Shown here: positions 8,087 to 16,010 of the stretch, piece after piece | Numbering within the stretch: position 1 is the stretch's first letter | Layout of the letters: the number at the start of each line of letters is the position of its first letter | Source: a virus | IMG/VR virus record: IMGVR_UViG_3300032046_000010 | Span: 29,063 to 93,062 of that record | Length of the DNA: 64,000 nt | Strand: one strand, 5' to 3' | The notes under the pieces: generated by a model | The model's database searches: none | What the model saw: the letters and a program-made list of their open reading frames with translations, nothing else | What the model was told of the DNA's origin: nothing | Made by a program: the position numbers and the translations under genes

Positions 8087-8725
8087 CTAGTACACCTTGT
8101 TGATCGCCATCCGCTGGAGCCAGTCGATCAGCTGTGGAGCGCCGTCGCCGCGCTTCGGGTCCGACATGAACTGGACCGTCTTGGATGCCCACGGCTTCAA
8201 CTGGCAGATCATGAACTTGCGGTTCCAGACCCGGCACACCAGCGTAGCTCCGCCCTGCCGACCGTTGGGCGACCCAAGCTTGATCTCGCCCTTGCTGTAG
8301 ATGCCGCCCTTGCTGTCGGTGAACGACTCCATCGGGCCGTCCCACGGGCACGGACCACGGTGACCGGCGAGGGCATCCACGCCGCTCTTGACCGCCATCA
8401 GCACGTTGGACTGCTTGGCGATGCGGTCCCGCTTCTCAGGGGTCAAGGTCGCCGGATCAACACGCCGCTGAGCCTCGCTGGGCGGAGTGGCCTTGCCGTC
8501 CGTCGTCGTCGGGACATCGACCGGCTTGGCCTGCTGCTTGGCAGGCACCACCGGCTGCGGCTTCGGCTGTTCCACCCTGGACTCCGGCTTGGAGGTCGGG
8601 GTCTGGGACTCTGCGATGGCATCCTCACGGGCCTCCCGGGCACGCAGCTCAGCCTCAGCATCCGGCTCCGGCTGGAGTGCGACTCCAACTGTGAACCGCT
8701 TTCTCAAGTCATCCAACGTCGGCAT
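8087..8725 (-). CDS. Hypothetical protein with disordered N-terminus and small C-terminal domain
   Basis: The 212-residue protein begins MPTLDDLRKRFTVG, followed by about 90 residues rich in Glu, Pro, Lys and Gln, then a compact region with CPWDG and a CRVWNRKF strand. No family is recognised. ATG 8725 follows GGAGGATACG. It lies downstream of the VWA gene and just below one copy of the conserved intergenic repeat, so it may have its own promoter. The N-terminal motif recurs in the partial gene at 1-198. Confidence 0.8.
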   Translation of the reverse strand: MPTLDDLRKRFTVGVALQPEPDAEAELRAREAREDAIAESQTPTSKPESRVEQPKPQPVVPAKQQAKPVDVPTTTDGKATPPSEAQRRVDPATLTPEKRDRIAKQSNVLMAVKSGVDALAGHRGPCPWDGPMESFTDSKGGIYSKGEIKLGSPNGRQGGATLVCRVWNRKFMICQLKPWASKTVQFMSDPKRGDGAPQLIDWLQRMAINKVY

Positions 8726-8747
8726 CGTATCCTCCTGCCCCTACCCA

Positions 8748-8768
8748 GTAAGCGAAAACCAGGCCGTT
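8748..8768 (-). promoter_or_regulatory. Conserved intergenic motif, copy 1
   Basis: On the minus strand this reads GGCCTGGTTTTCGCTTACT, 23 bases upstream of ATG 8725. Near-identical copies lie upstream of the VWA gene (11001) and the AAA+ gene (12299), always between genes. A promoter for the phage sigma factor or an operator is the simplest reading; no sigma-70 -35/-10 pair is evident. Confidence 0.5.
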
Positions 8769-8780
8769 CATCGCCCGCCC

Positions 8781-10979
8781 CTACTGCGCCACCCGACGCA
8801 CCCGGCCGTTCATCAGCTTCGCCGCCACGGCCTTGAACAGCGCCTTGGGGAGCGCCGCCAGATCCCAAACAACCTCCGCATTGCGATAGAAGCTCGTCAC
8901 CGCATCGCTCTGGATTCCGATTCCCACGACCTCGATGCCGCGCTTTTCAGTCGCCCGCACCACGTCCTTCAGGTGCCGCCCCTCGATGCTACGCTCACGC
9001 TCATTGCGCCGGGTGTAGTTGCCGCTCACGTTGGCGCGCTTGGGGTCGTAGGTTCCGCCGGTCACGGTCGAAGTCCCGGCCGCAGGTTGACCATCCGACA
9101 GGACGATCAGCACCTTCCGCTCCTGGGGCTGCTGCGCCAGCAGGTCAGCGACCATCTGGAGCGCATCGCCGTCAGCGTTGTTCGCCCGGCCGTTGATCTT
9201 CACCAGGCGGGAGCGCACACGCCGGAACTGCTCGCTGAAGCTCTTGTACTGGTACAGGTGGATCGACTCATTGCGGCCGTTCCACCAGCTTCCAGCGTCC
9301 AGCGTGTCGTCATCAGTCGTCACCATCCCGCTGGTGAACCCGTAGATTGCGAAGGGCACGTTGAGGGCCGTCAGCGTCTCACCCAGGGCAACCGCCGCCA
9401 GCTGGGCCGTCGCCGCCTTGACTCCGCCCATCGAGCCGGACTCATCAACCAGCACCGCAACCGCCGGGACCTCATCCAGCGTCGTGATCTTGCGGGAGAA
9501 CACGCGCCGCTCGCCGGTCACCGCCCGGTACAGAGCCGCGCTGTCCAGCTTCCCTTCCTCCTGGTCGGGGTCGTTCTGGACGTCAGCCTTGCCCTTGAGG
9601 ACCATCATCAACTTGGAGCGGAGGCCGCCAACGACTCCCGCGACCATCTGCTTCAGCTGGGCGTAGTGCGCATCGCTGCTCAACTCTTGGACGATGATCT
9701 TGTCAGCCGCCTTGGCGCTTGGCCGGGCCACGTAGCGGCCATCGCTCTGCGCCGCGCTGGAGGCGTCCTTGCTCAGCTGGTCGCGCACCGCGTCCATCAT
9801 GTCCTTCGCAGCGTCATCGAACAGGTCATCAACCGGCTTGGAGTCGGTCGGGTCATCATTGATCTTGGTGTTGTCGCTGGCGCCCACGTTGCCGCCCGCC
9901 TCGCCGGTCTCAGCCTCGCCACCCTCCTGGTCACCCTGATCCTCGCCAGTCCCTTCCTGCTCGCCCTTCCCGGCCGACCCTTCCTGGTTGCCTTCCTCGC
10001 CGTCCTCACCCTCAACAGCGCCGTCGTCGCCTTCCTCGCCCTCGTCACCGCCGTCCTCATCCTCGCCCTCGCCCGCACCACCCTCACCGTCGTCGCCCTC
10101 GTCGCCCTCGTCGCCCTCGTCATCCGACTCGCCCTTGGACTCGCCCTTGGTGTCCTGCTCGCCGTCCTCAGCACCGTCGTCGCCCGCACCGTCGTCGCCC
10201 TCGTCAGCCTCGCCCTCATCACCCTCATCGGCCTTGCCCTGCTCGCCCTTGCTCTGGGGCTTGGACTCGGGCTTGGACTCGGGCTTGGACTCGGGCTTGG
10301 ACTCGCCCTGCTCGCCGTCCTGCGACTCCGGCTGGGTCGGCTGGGTCATCGCGTCCCGCAGCGTCTGCTCAACCAGGTGCATCATCGACTCAACCTTGTC
10401 GTACCCAGCGCCGCGAAGCTCCGCCATCCTGGGGAGCAGCTTGGCAACCGCGCCTTCCAGCCGGGGGTCCAAGGTCACGGCCGACTCACCGAACGACCGG
10501 AGATACAGTTCAGAACCGAACCCGTGAAGCCCACTGGTGTAACCCGGGGTCGCCGCGTTGCGCTTGATCAGCTTGACGCCGTAGCGCCGGAGCGCCGACA
10601 GGTTCCGCTCAACGCCCTCAAACGGGTTGCCCATCTCATCGTGGATGTCGGCCACGATGTTCAGGATGCTGTGGCGGGTCTTGGAGACCTTCATCGCCTC
10701 GGTGATCAGCTCACTCGGCAGCTTCACGGTGGCGCCAGCCGCCCGCGCCGCAACCGCCGCTTGCTCTTCACGAGCGTGGCAAGTCTCATGGTCCAGCATC
10801 CCCTCGACCACCGCCACAACGTCCTCACCCATCTCATCGACGTTCTCAGGCAGCTGGATCAGCTTCTGGTCGAACAGGAACCGACAGGCGGTCCCGGCCT
10901 GGACTACCTTCAACCCGGTGTCGGCGCTGAAGGTCCTGGCCACCTTCCCCATCGTTCCTTCCTGCGTCCGGTTCTTCAT
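8781..10979 (-). CDS. CobT-like VWA-domain protein with HExxH motif
   Basis: The 732-residue protein partners in sequence logic with the AAA+ ATPase upstream. An N-terminal helical domain carries HETCH in LDHETCHAREE, an HExxH metal-binding pattern. A long acidic Asp/Glu/Gly linker follows. The C-terminal von Willebrand A domain has a full MIDAS start (VDESGSMGG) and a later VLSDGQP strand. MoxR/CobS-type ATPases with VWA partners act as chaperone-like remodelling machines or metal chelatases in bacteria; the phage role is unknown. ATG 10979 follows TGGAGGCGAAG; an in-frame ATG at 10952 behind GGAAGG is an alternative. Confidence 0.88.
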   Translation of the reverse strand: MKNRTQEGTMGKVARTFSADTGLKVVQAGTACRFLFDQKLIQLPENVDEMGEDVVAVVEGMLDHETCHAREEQAAVAARAAGATVKLPSELITEAMKVSKTRHSILNIVADIHDEMGNPFEGVERNLSALRRYGVKLIKRNAATPGYTSGLHGFGSELYLRSFGESAVTLDPRLEGAVAKLLPRMAELRGAGYDKVESMMHLVEQTLRDAMTQPTQPESQDGEQGESKPESKPESKPESKPQSKGEQGKADEGDEGEADEGDDGAGDDGAEDGEQDTKGESKGESDDEGDEGDEGDDGEGGAGEGEDEDGGDEGEEGDDGAVEGEDGEEGNQEGSAGKGEQEGTGEDQGDQEGGEAETGEAGGNVGASDNTKINDDPTDSKPVDDLFDDAAKDMMDAVRDQLSKDASSAAQSDGRYVARPSAKAADKIIVQELSSDAHYAQLKQMVAGVVGGLRSKLMMVLKGKADVQNDPDQEEGKLDSAALYRAVTGERRVFSRKITTLDEVPAVAVLVDESGSMGGVKAATAQLAAVALGETLTALNVPFAIYGFTSGMVTTDDDTLDAGSWWNGRNESIHLYQYKSFSEQFRRVRSRLVKINGRANNADGDALQMVADLLAQQPQERKVLIVLSDGQPAAGTSTVTGGTYDPKRANVSGNYTRRNERERSIEGRHLKDVVRATEKRGIEVVGIGIQSDAVTSFYRNAEVVWDLAALPKALFKAVAAKLMNGRVRRVAQ
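10257..10304 (-). repeat. Four tandem 12-base repeats in the acidic linker of the VWA gene
   Basis: Four adjacent copies of gggcttggactc (plus strand) encode Glu-Ser-Lys-Pro units. The wider region (10080-10240) also repeats Gly-Asp-Glu codons. These are slippage-prone coding repeats in a disordered linker. Confidence 0.85.
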
Positions 10980-11000
10980 CTTCGCCTCCACGCTCCTACC

Positions 11001-11021
11001 AGTAAGCGAAAACCGGGCCGT
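11001..11021 (-). promoter_or_regulatory. Conserved intergenic motif, copy 2
   Basis: The minus strand reads GGCCCGGTTTTCGCTTACT, 22 bases upstream of ATG 10979, with the same spacing as copy 1. It overlaps the T-run that follows the hairpin at 11015-11034, so this copy could be both a terminator tail and a promoter. Confidence 0.5.
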
Positions 11022-11034
11022 TTGTGAACGGCCC
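11007..11034 (-). terminator. Hairpin plus T-run after the AAA+ ATPase gene
   Basis: A perfect 8-base stem (gggccgtt/aacggccc) with a TGTG/CACA loop lies a few bases after the AAA+ stop. On the minus strand it is followed by GGTTTT, a short U-run set two bases off the stem. It could partly terminate transcription before the VWA gene. Confidence 0.5.
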
Positions 11035-11046
11035 TGGTTCCCAGTC

Positions 11047-12252
11047 CTAGTAGAACACGCGGTCAACGATGGCCTTCACGTAGGCGCGGTCATCCTTGCC
11101 CAGCCGGTTCAGGATGGCGACCGCAGCCGCCTTCCGCGCGTTGCCCCACTTCACGGTCAGCTTGGCCCAGGTGAGCAGCCGCCGGGTGCTCATCGTACAG
11201 AAGCACTCTTCACGGATCAGGCCGTCGCGGACCTTGCGAGCGATGTCCACCATCTTGCCAGCCACGTCCTTGGTGACGCCGGTCTTGGTCACGAGCACGC
11301 TGATCTCCTGGGGTCCCTGGAGATAGGAGACTTCCATCACCACGCCGAACCGATCCAGAGTGGCCTCGTTCAGCACGTTGGTCCCGGTGTACATCCCGCT
11401 ATCGTCGCCGCGCCCCAGGGTGTTCGCCGTAGCGATGATGCGGAAGTTGGAGTGGACCTTCACGACCTCGCCGTTGTTCTCTGCCAGGACCAGCGGGTGA
11501 CCGGGCTCAAGCACCGACTGAAGCCGCATCATGATCCGCGCGGGAGCCGCGTCCAGCTCATCGATGATCAGCCAGAAGCCCTTGCGCGCGCACTCCGTCA
11601 GGATGCCATCCTTCCAAAGCACGACCGTCGCACCAGATTCCGACTCCGCCAGCACCTTCTCACCCACGAAGTCCGCCACCCTGAACTCGCCGTTCATGTT
11701 GACGCGCTTGGTGGGCTGGTTCATCAGGGACGCCAGCTCAAACGCCAGGCTGGTCTTGCCACAGCCCGCCGGGCCGACCATCAGCACGTTGGTGTCCATC
11801 TCAACGCCAACCGCCATCTGCTCCAGGGTCTCATCATCGAAGTCGAACATTTCATCGTGCTTCGGAACGTACAGTGCGTCATCCTCGCACACGTCGTCAC
11901 GGACCTTCAAGACCGCCTTGCCGATGGAGAGGCAACCGGGCGGGAGCGCCGGAGCGGCCGGGGTCGGCTTCGCGGCCGGGGCAACCGGGGCGGGAGCGGC
12001 CGGGGCGGGGGTCGGCGTGGACGACGGAACGGTCCAGCCGGTGCCGCGCGCACCCTTGGTGTGGCCCTTGCTCAGCTGACGCCGTCCGTAGGTGCTGATC
12101 GTCTTGGAACCGGGGTACTGGCGGCGGTATTCCATCGTGCTCATCCCGTGGGCCGACTTGAGGTGGACGGCCAGCGTGTGGTAGTACTGCCCACAACGTT
12201 CGCACTTCACCATCGCGTTTCCGTCGCGGTCGGCCGGGTTGAAGTTTGCCAT
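11047..12252 (-). CDS. CobS/MoxR-like AAA+ ATPase with MucR/Ros-like zinc finger
   Basis: The 401-residue protein starts with a zinc-finger-like unit: C17 and C20 in CERCG, H30 and H35, then AHGMSTMEYRRQYPG, the signature of MucR/Ros-type fingers. An Ala/Pro linker leads to an AAA+ domain with Walker A GPAGCGKT (160-167), Walker B WLIIDELDA (Asp231-Glu232) and sensor-like ATANTLGRGD. It would power the VWA protein encoded next. The start at 12252 uses GGAGGATGAGGAAC; an upstream in-frame ATG (12261) touches its own Shine-Dalgarno and is less likely. Confidence 0.9.
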   Translation of the reverse strand: MANFNPADRDGNAMVKCERCGQYYHTLAVHLKSAHGMSTMEYRRQYPGSKTISTYGRRQLSKGHTKGARGTGWTVPSSTPTPAPAAPAPVAPAAKPTPAAPALPPGCLSIGKAVLKVRDDVCEDDALYVPKHDEMFDFDDETLEQMAVGVEMDTNVLMVGPAGCGKTSLAFELASLMNQPTKRVNMNGEFRVADFVGEKVLAESESGATVVLWKDGILTECARKGFWLIIDELDAAPARIMMRLQSVLEPGHPLVLAENNGEVVKVHSNFRIIATANTLGRGDDSGMYTGTNVLNEATLDRFGVVMEVSYLQGPQEISVLVTKTGVTKDVAGKMVDIARKVRDGLIREECFCTMSTRRLLTWAKLTVKWGNARKAAAVAILNRLGKDDRAYVKAIVDRVFY

Positions 12253-12269
12253 GTTCCTCATCCTCCATC

Positions 12270-12286
12270 GGCGCGTCCCTCGCGCC
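12270..12286 (-). other. Leader hairpin in the AAA+ mRNA
   Basis: ggcgcg and cgcgcc form a perfect 6-base stem with a 5-base loop just above the ribosome site of the AAA+ gene. It could modulate translation or stabilise the 5' end. Confidence 0.35.
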
Positions 12287-12298
12287 TCTCACCCGACC

Positions 12299-12320
12299 AA
12301 GTAAGCGAAAACCGGGCCGA
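12299..12320 (-). promoter_or_regulatory. Conserved intergenic motif, copy 3
   Basis: The minus strand reads CGGCCCGGTTTTCGCTTACT, 47 bases upstream of ATG 12252. It is the first copy met when reading out of the non-coding region, so it may be the main promoter of the 12-0 kb operon. Confidence 0.5.
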
Positions 12321-12493
12321 CCAGCAACCCAAAATGTTCAGGCTGGGTAACTACTTGGAAACGCCCGATTCCAGCATTTTCTATGGGCATCGAGCCGATC
12401 CTAGCTGTTGAACTGATCTTCCCTTCCTTCCTTCTAGGGCCACCGCTTGGTGGCGGTTGTGGGTCGGAGCCAGCCCAGCAAAAAGTGTGTACG

Positions 12494-12540
12494 CGACTTT
12501 TGGATCCGGTTTGGCAGTTCACTATGAACCAACTAGAAAC
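12494..12540. repeat. 47-base repeat, copy R1
   Basis: R1 shares about 40 of 47 positions with R2 (12597-12642), both beginning CGACTTT and ending CCAACTAGAAAC. Inside is the perfect dyad GTTCA-CTA-TGAAC (12517-12529), a good shape for a dimeric repressor or initiator site. Confidence 0.75.
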
Positions 12541-12560
12541 TATGTAAGAATCGCCAACAG

Positions 12561-12597
12561 CTTTTGGCCATTTTCCAAAAGTGTCATCACTCGACAC
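12561..12597. other. Two adjacent inverted repeats
   Basis: CTTTTGG/CCAAAAG (7-base stem, 7-base loop) is directly followed by GTGTC/GACAC (5-base stem, 7-base loop), sharing the G at 12581. Neither is followed by a T-run on either strand, so they look more like protein-binding or origin structures than terminators. Confidence 0.5.
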
Positions 12598-12642
12598 GAC
12601 TTTGAGATCCGATTTGGCACTCACCATGAACCAACTAGAAAC
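12597..12642. repeat. 47-base repeat, copy R2
   Basis: R2 begins 103 bases after R1 in the same orientation. The central dyad is weakened (TCA-CCA-TGA), while the ATGAACCAACTAGAAAC core is exact. Confidence 0.75.
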
Positions 12643-12697
12643 CTTGGATCTTTTGTTGTGTGTTTGAGTCGGCCGCTCGACATGTGAAAGCCAAACC

Positions 12698-12711
12698 GGA
12701 TCGCGCGATCC
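12698..12711. other. Perfect 14-base palindrome
   Basis: GGATCGCGCGATCC reads the same on both strands. It is a possible operator or nuclease/methylase site in the non-coding control region. Confidence 0.6.
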
Positions 12712-12833
12712 TGGGGCCAAGGAAGCCCTGCCTTTTCCAATAGTTTGGATGTGTTGTGTGTGGTACATTCTAACCGCTTGATTCGTTTACTGTTTTGGGT
12801 GTGTACCAGCTAAAGTGTGGACCATACCCCATT

Positions 12834-12856
12834 TTCACTATGAACCAATTAGAAAC
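12834..12856. repeat. Shorter repeat copy R3
   Basis: R3 keeps TTCACTATGAACCAA-TTAGAAAC, one base different from R1 over 23 positions. Similarity to R1 continues patchily downstream (ACTATG-GAAGAA, then TTTTTGGCC). Confidence 0.7.
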
Positions 12857-13043
12857 TATGGAAGAAACCCAGAATCGTTTGTTGAGTTTTTGGCCTGATG
12901 CGCTCGGCATCCAATGCTCCGCGACCATCGCCGGATGGTACAGTTTCCATTTTCGTCCCACTTTTAGTGGGCCAATCGAGTTTTCCACCATGTTGGTAAG
13001 GCTGGAAAACGGTGTCGGCAGAAAGTGGGTGATCCACTTCCCA

Positions 13044-14060
13044 CTATGTGAAACGTGGCAAATCCGAAACGCGCCGCTTCAACAACATTACCCTCGCTTG
13101 GCTCGCCGGCACCGCCTTGGAAACCAGTTCCGCGATGTACGTAGTGGGCGATTCAGCCGGATCGGACTGGTTGGCGTTAGGGTACAGCGCGATCTTGACG
13201 TTGTCTAGTTTCTCCGATTCCGCCACTACGTAGCTGGCCGCGTCTGGATCCAGTAGCATCACCTTCGGCCCGTCTAACATGAGAAGCATCGCCAATTGGG
13301 AGCCACGTATGGACTTGCCCATCAGGCCTAACGTCCCGAAACCAGCACGGAATCCAGCCAACGTATCTAATGGCCCTTCGACGATTAGCCACGGTGGTCC
13401 GAAGGGTAGTGCAACCTCCCATCCGAACAGTAGGTGCCCCACTCCGTCGCCTCCCAGGTAGCGCGGCATCATCCCCGGGAGGGTCGCCCGGGTCGTGAAG
13501 GAACGTCCCAAGGGGCAGGAAACCGGGAACACTACACGGGAAGCGTAGCGCCCGCTGAGGCAATAACCCAGGCCGTATGCCTTGATCTCTGCGTCCTGTA
13601 CGCCCCTCTGCCTCAGGTAGCGCGGCACCACTAGGCGTCCGTCCTGCTCGCAAGGCGTGTACTCTGCCGGGAGCGGTGTGTCCACGACCTCCTGCTTGCG
13701 CTCCCGCCGGAGCGCCTCCAAACGCTCCGTCAGCTCACCCTTGATGTGCGGGATGTAGGGCATCGACTCCGATGCGATGATGCGCCGTGCCTCGCCGGGT
13801 CCGACTCCAAGCACACCTTGGACCAACTGGACGGGACCTCCGGCGATGGAGCAGCACTTGCAGTCCCAAGCGCCGGTCTTGGTGTTCACGTACAAGTGTG
13901 CTGGTTTGCCGCAACTGAAGCAGTCCATGACCACGTGGTCGCGGCCGGACGGCCGGAGCCGACCCACCGACCTGCTGAGCAGTTCCTTGATGTCGAAGCG
14001 CAGCGGGTCGCGCCTCGACCCGTCCCGCCGCTCGATGTGTGCGCCGGGATCAAAGCTCAT
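13044..14060 (-). CDS. DnaG-type primase with zinc-binding and TOPRIM domains
   Basis: The 338-residue protein has a CHC2-type zinc domain (C47, C50, H55, then C67, C69, C70) and a TOPRIM domain with the catalytic glutamate in IVEGPLD and the metal-binding LLDPDA motif about 45 residues later. It is shorter than bacterial DnaG and lacks a clear helicase-interaction domain, as in many phage primases. The start overlaps the helicase stop by 11 bases and follows CGGAGGA. It should make RNA primers for lagging-strand synthesis. Confidence 0.9.
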   Translation of the reverse strand: MSFDPGAHIERRDGSRRDPLRFDIKELLSRSVGRLRPSGRDHVVMDCFSCGKPAHLYVNTKTGAWDCKCCSIAGGPVQLVQGVLGVGPGEARRIIASESMPYIPHIKGELTERLEALRRERKQEVVDTPLPAEYTPCEQDGRLVVPRYLRQRGVQDAEIKAYGLGYCLSGRYASRVVFPVSCPLGRSFTTRATLPGMMPRYLGGDGVGHLLFGWEVALPFGPPWLIVEGPLDTLAGFRAGFGTLGLMGKSIRGSQLAMLLMLDGPKVMLLDPDAASYVVAESEKLDNVKIALYPNANQSDPAESPTTYIAELVSKAVPASQARVMLLKRRVSDLPRFT

Positions 14061-15348
14061 CGTGGGTTTCCTCCGGTGCCGTGTCCATCCTCATCCGCTC
14101 CAACTCTGCGACCAAGGGCACCAACACGTTGCGCTTCCCTGAGCGCCTCTTGCCCAAGTACATCAGGAGCCGTTCCTCACCCTTGTCACCCTGGAGTGCG
14201 TTGATCGAGATGTACCAGTCCGCGATCCTCACCTTCTCATAGTTGTCGGCCACCGCCTCCTTGGTAGCGATCTTGTTGACCCAGGACTTGTGAACCTGTG
14301 TTGTGGCCACGACAACGCAATGCTCTTCTTCAGCCAAGCCCTTCAGGTCATAGTAGACCTCGGTGGACTCAAACCTCTTGTCGTTGTACTTGCGAGCGGA
14401 GCGGAGGTGGTCAGGCGAGTCCACCAACACGAGGGTCGGCCGGCAACCAGCATTTGACCTCTCACGGATCACGGCGCGGATGTCGGACACGGTGCCGATG
14501 TTGACACCCAGCCGCTCCATCCGCAACAGCTTGTTCATCCGGTCCCAGTTCGCCTCCATCCAACGTGATAGCAGCCGGTGCTCTGCCTTCATCAGATGTC
14601 GCTCACGGATGTTTTCTTCCAACACGCCGGTGAACCGCGACATGTAGCGCCCGGCCCTCGACTCGTTGTCCATCTCCGTCCCGACATCAAGCGTGAAGAT
14701 GCTGCGGCTCACGGCCTTGGCACCGATGTTCATCGCTGTGATGGACTTGCCGACGTTGCTGATGCCTGCGATGAGGACCAGTTCGCCCACCTTGAACCCG
14801 CGCCATCGCTTGTCGAGGTAGCTGAAGCCGGTCGGCACGAAGTCCCGCGTGTCCTCTGCTAGCTTGGGTGAGATGAGCTTCTTGACTACATCCAGGATGC
14901 CGGTGTCTCCGTCGCGGGTCGCCCTGGCCTGGACTCGCGCCTGACCATCTGCCATCGCCGTCTGAAGTGCGTCCGCATCCTCCGCCTCGATGGCCTTGAC
15001 CAGCTGTTGAGCCACAGCCGTTCCCTGCTGTAGCTTGAGCCTCCGGTTCATCTCTACCAGGGAGGCTCCTGGCGAAGCATCCTCCAGCTTCATCGCCTTG
15101 ATCTGGCGGATGACACGGATGACCGCCAGCAGTTCGCCATCGTCCTTGAACTGGGCCTGCGCCCGCTCCATCAAGAACCGGAACCCGGGAGCCTCCGCGT
15201 GTTCCAGACAACACTGGCGTGCGATGTCCCAGACCCAGTTGAGCTGCGGTGAGCTGTACTGGTACCCGTTCAACTGGTTGACCGCCCTGGTCAGGAAACC
15301 GATGTCTTGTACGCAGCGCCGGAGGACACCAAGCTCAAGGTCGCTCAT
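14050..15348 (-). CDS. DnaB-like replicative helicase
   Basis: The 432-residue protein has a helical N-terminal part and a RecA-like core. Walker A is GISNVGKS (195-202), Walker B is LVLVDSPDHL near 300, and VVVATTQVHKS matches the sensor strand of DnaB/gp41-type helicases. It would unwind DNA with the adjacent primase. It shares an ATGA overlap with the gene upstream. Confidence 0.9.
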   Translation of the reverse strand: MSDLELGVLRRCVQDIGFLTRAVNQLNGYQYSSPQLNWVWDIARQCCLEHAEAPGFRFLMERAQAQFKDDGELLAVIRVIRQIKAMKLEDASPGASLVEMNRRLKLQQGTAVAQQLVKAIEAEDADALQTAMADGQARVQARATRDGDTGILDVVKKLISPKLAEDTRDFVPTGFSYLDKRWRGFKVGELVLIAGISNVGKSITAMNIGAKAVSRSIFTLDVGTEMDNESRAGRYMSRFTGVLEENIRERHLMKAEHRLLSRWMEANWDRMNKLLRMERLGVNIGTVSDIRAVIRERSNAGCRPTLVLVDSPDHLRSARKYNDKRFESTEVYYDLKGLAEEEHCVVVATTQVHKSWVNKIATKEAVADNYEKVRIADWYISINALQGDKGEERLLMYLGKRRSGKRNVLVPLVAELERMRMDTAPEETHDEL

Positions 15349-16010
15349 GAGGGGTCCTCCAGGTCCACCGCGCCCGGTCCCGCCTTCTCACGGGTCACGT
15401 ACAACCCCGTGTCGGGGTCGAACACCAGCCCAGGTTCCCAAATCCAACTTGATGAGGTGGTGTGCACCATCTTCCTCGCCGCCCCTGGTCCCAGATACGC
15501 TCTGTCAAGTGGGATGGGGATCTCACATCCCTGGATCGTGGGGTCGCCGGTAGCGTCCCGGTCGCCCCAGCTTCCCGACAGGAGTGCGCTCAACACGTAG
15601 TTGCCAAAGGCCTGAGCAGGCCTTGGGAACGAAGTCTTGTACATCTGCCCGTTGCGACACAACCACACGGCGCAATCCAACATCTCCCGGGGCATGTGTC
15701 CGTGTTCATAGGCGTCCCACGCCAGCTTGAACTGGTCCCGGTACGCTCCCTTGCGGAGATGCCACCAGTCCAAGTCGGTCGGCTTCCCGCGCCGCTTCTG
15801 TTCCTCGTTGAAGGCAGCGCTGTACAACTTGGCCGCGTGTTTCGCCACAGCCTCCCTGAACGCCTTCACCAATGCTGGGTCGCCGGAGGCTCCGGCCGCT
15901 TGTCTGTCCGTCAGCGGCACTCTGGACAGCATCAACGGGATGGTGTTGGGCAGCACCTTCATGCCTGAGGGCAACAGCCAGCCAGCATCCAGCTTCGTGA
16001 CTTCGCTCAT
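15345..16010 (-). CDS. Hypothetical protein upstream of the replicative helicase
   Basis: This 221-residue protein is not recognised. It has a helical middle with WWHLRKGAYRDQFKLAWDAY and a C-terminal region rich in Gly, Ser and Trp. The ATG at 16010 follows GGAGGCG and overlaps the previous stop (ATGA); its own stop overlaps the helicase start the same way. Placement suggests a replication accessory such as a helicase loader, but no loader motif is visible. Confidence 0.8.
   Translation of the reverse strand: MSEVTKLDAGWLLPSGMKVLPNTIPLMLSRVPLTDRQAAGASGDPALVKAFREAVAKHAAKLYSAAFNEEQKRRGKPTDLDWWHLRKGAYRDQFKLAWDAYEHGHMPREMLDCAVWLCRNGQMYKTSFPRPAQAFGNYVLSALLSGSWGDRDATGDPTIQGCEIPIPLDRAYLGPGAARKMVHTTSSSWIWEPGLVFDPDTGLYVTREKAGPGAVDLEDPS

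Larger units (their letters stand above)
12262..13043. other. Non-coding control region, candidate replication origin
   Basis: About 780 bases between the primase stop and the AAA+ gene hold no convincing gene; frames on either strand lack ribosome sites. The stretch is visibly more A/T-rich than its surroundings. It contains repeats at 12494, 12597 and 12834, adjacent hairpins at 12561-12581 and 12581-12597, a 14-base palindrome at 12698-12711 and a short dyad at 12736-12749. Position next to primase and DnaB-like helicase favours an origin; position ahead of a long operon equally allows promoters and operators. Confidence 0.6.

Noticed and set aside
8487-11027. Long plus-strand open frame (846 codons) opposite the VWA gene
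   Set aside because: Antisense shadow of GC-rich repetitive codons; its product is low-complexity Leu/Val/Arg and the minus-strand gene has clear VWA and HExxH motifs.
12421-12470. Possible terminator (CCACC/GGTGG hairpin) after primase
   Set aside because: Stem is only five bases and no T-run follows on either strand.
12289-12768. Minus-strand frame of 159 codons in the control region
   Set aside because: No ribosome site, and its VSSWF-type internal repeats are only translations of the DNA repeats R1 and R2.
12770-13208. Other frames in the control region (12770-12991 minus, 12849-13037 minus, 12795-13208 plus)
   Set aside because: Lack convincing starts or overlap the primase end antisense; composition unlike neighbouring genes.
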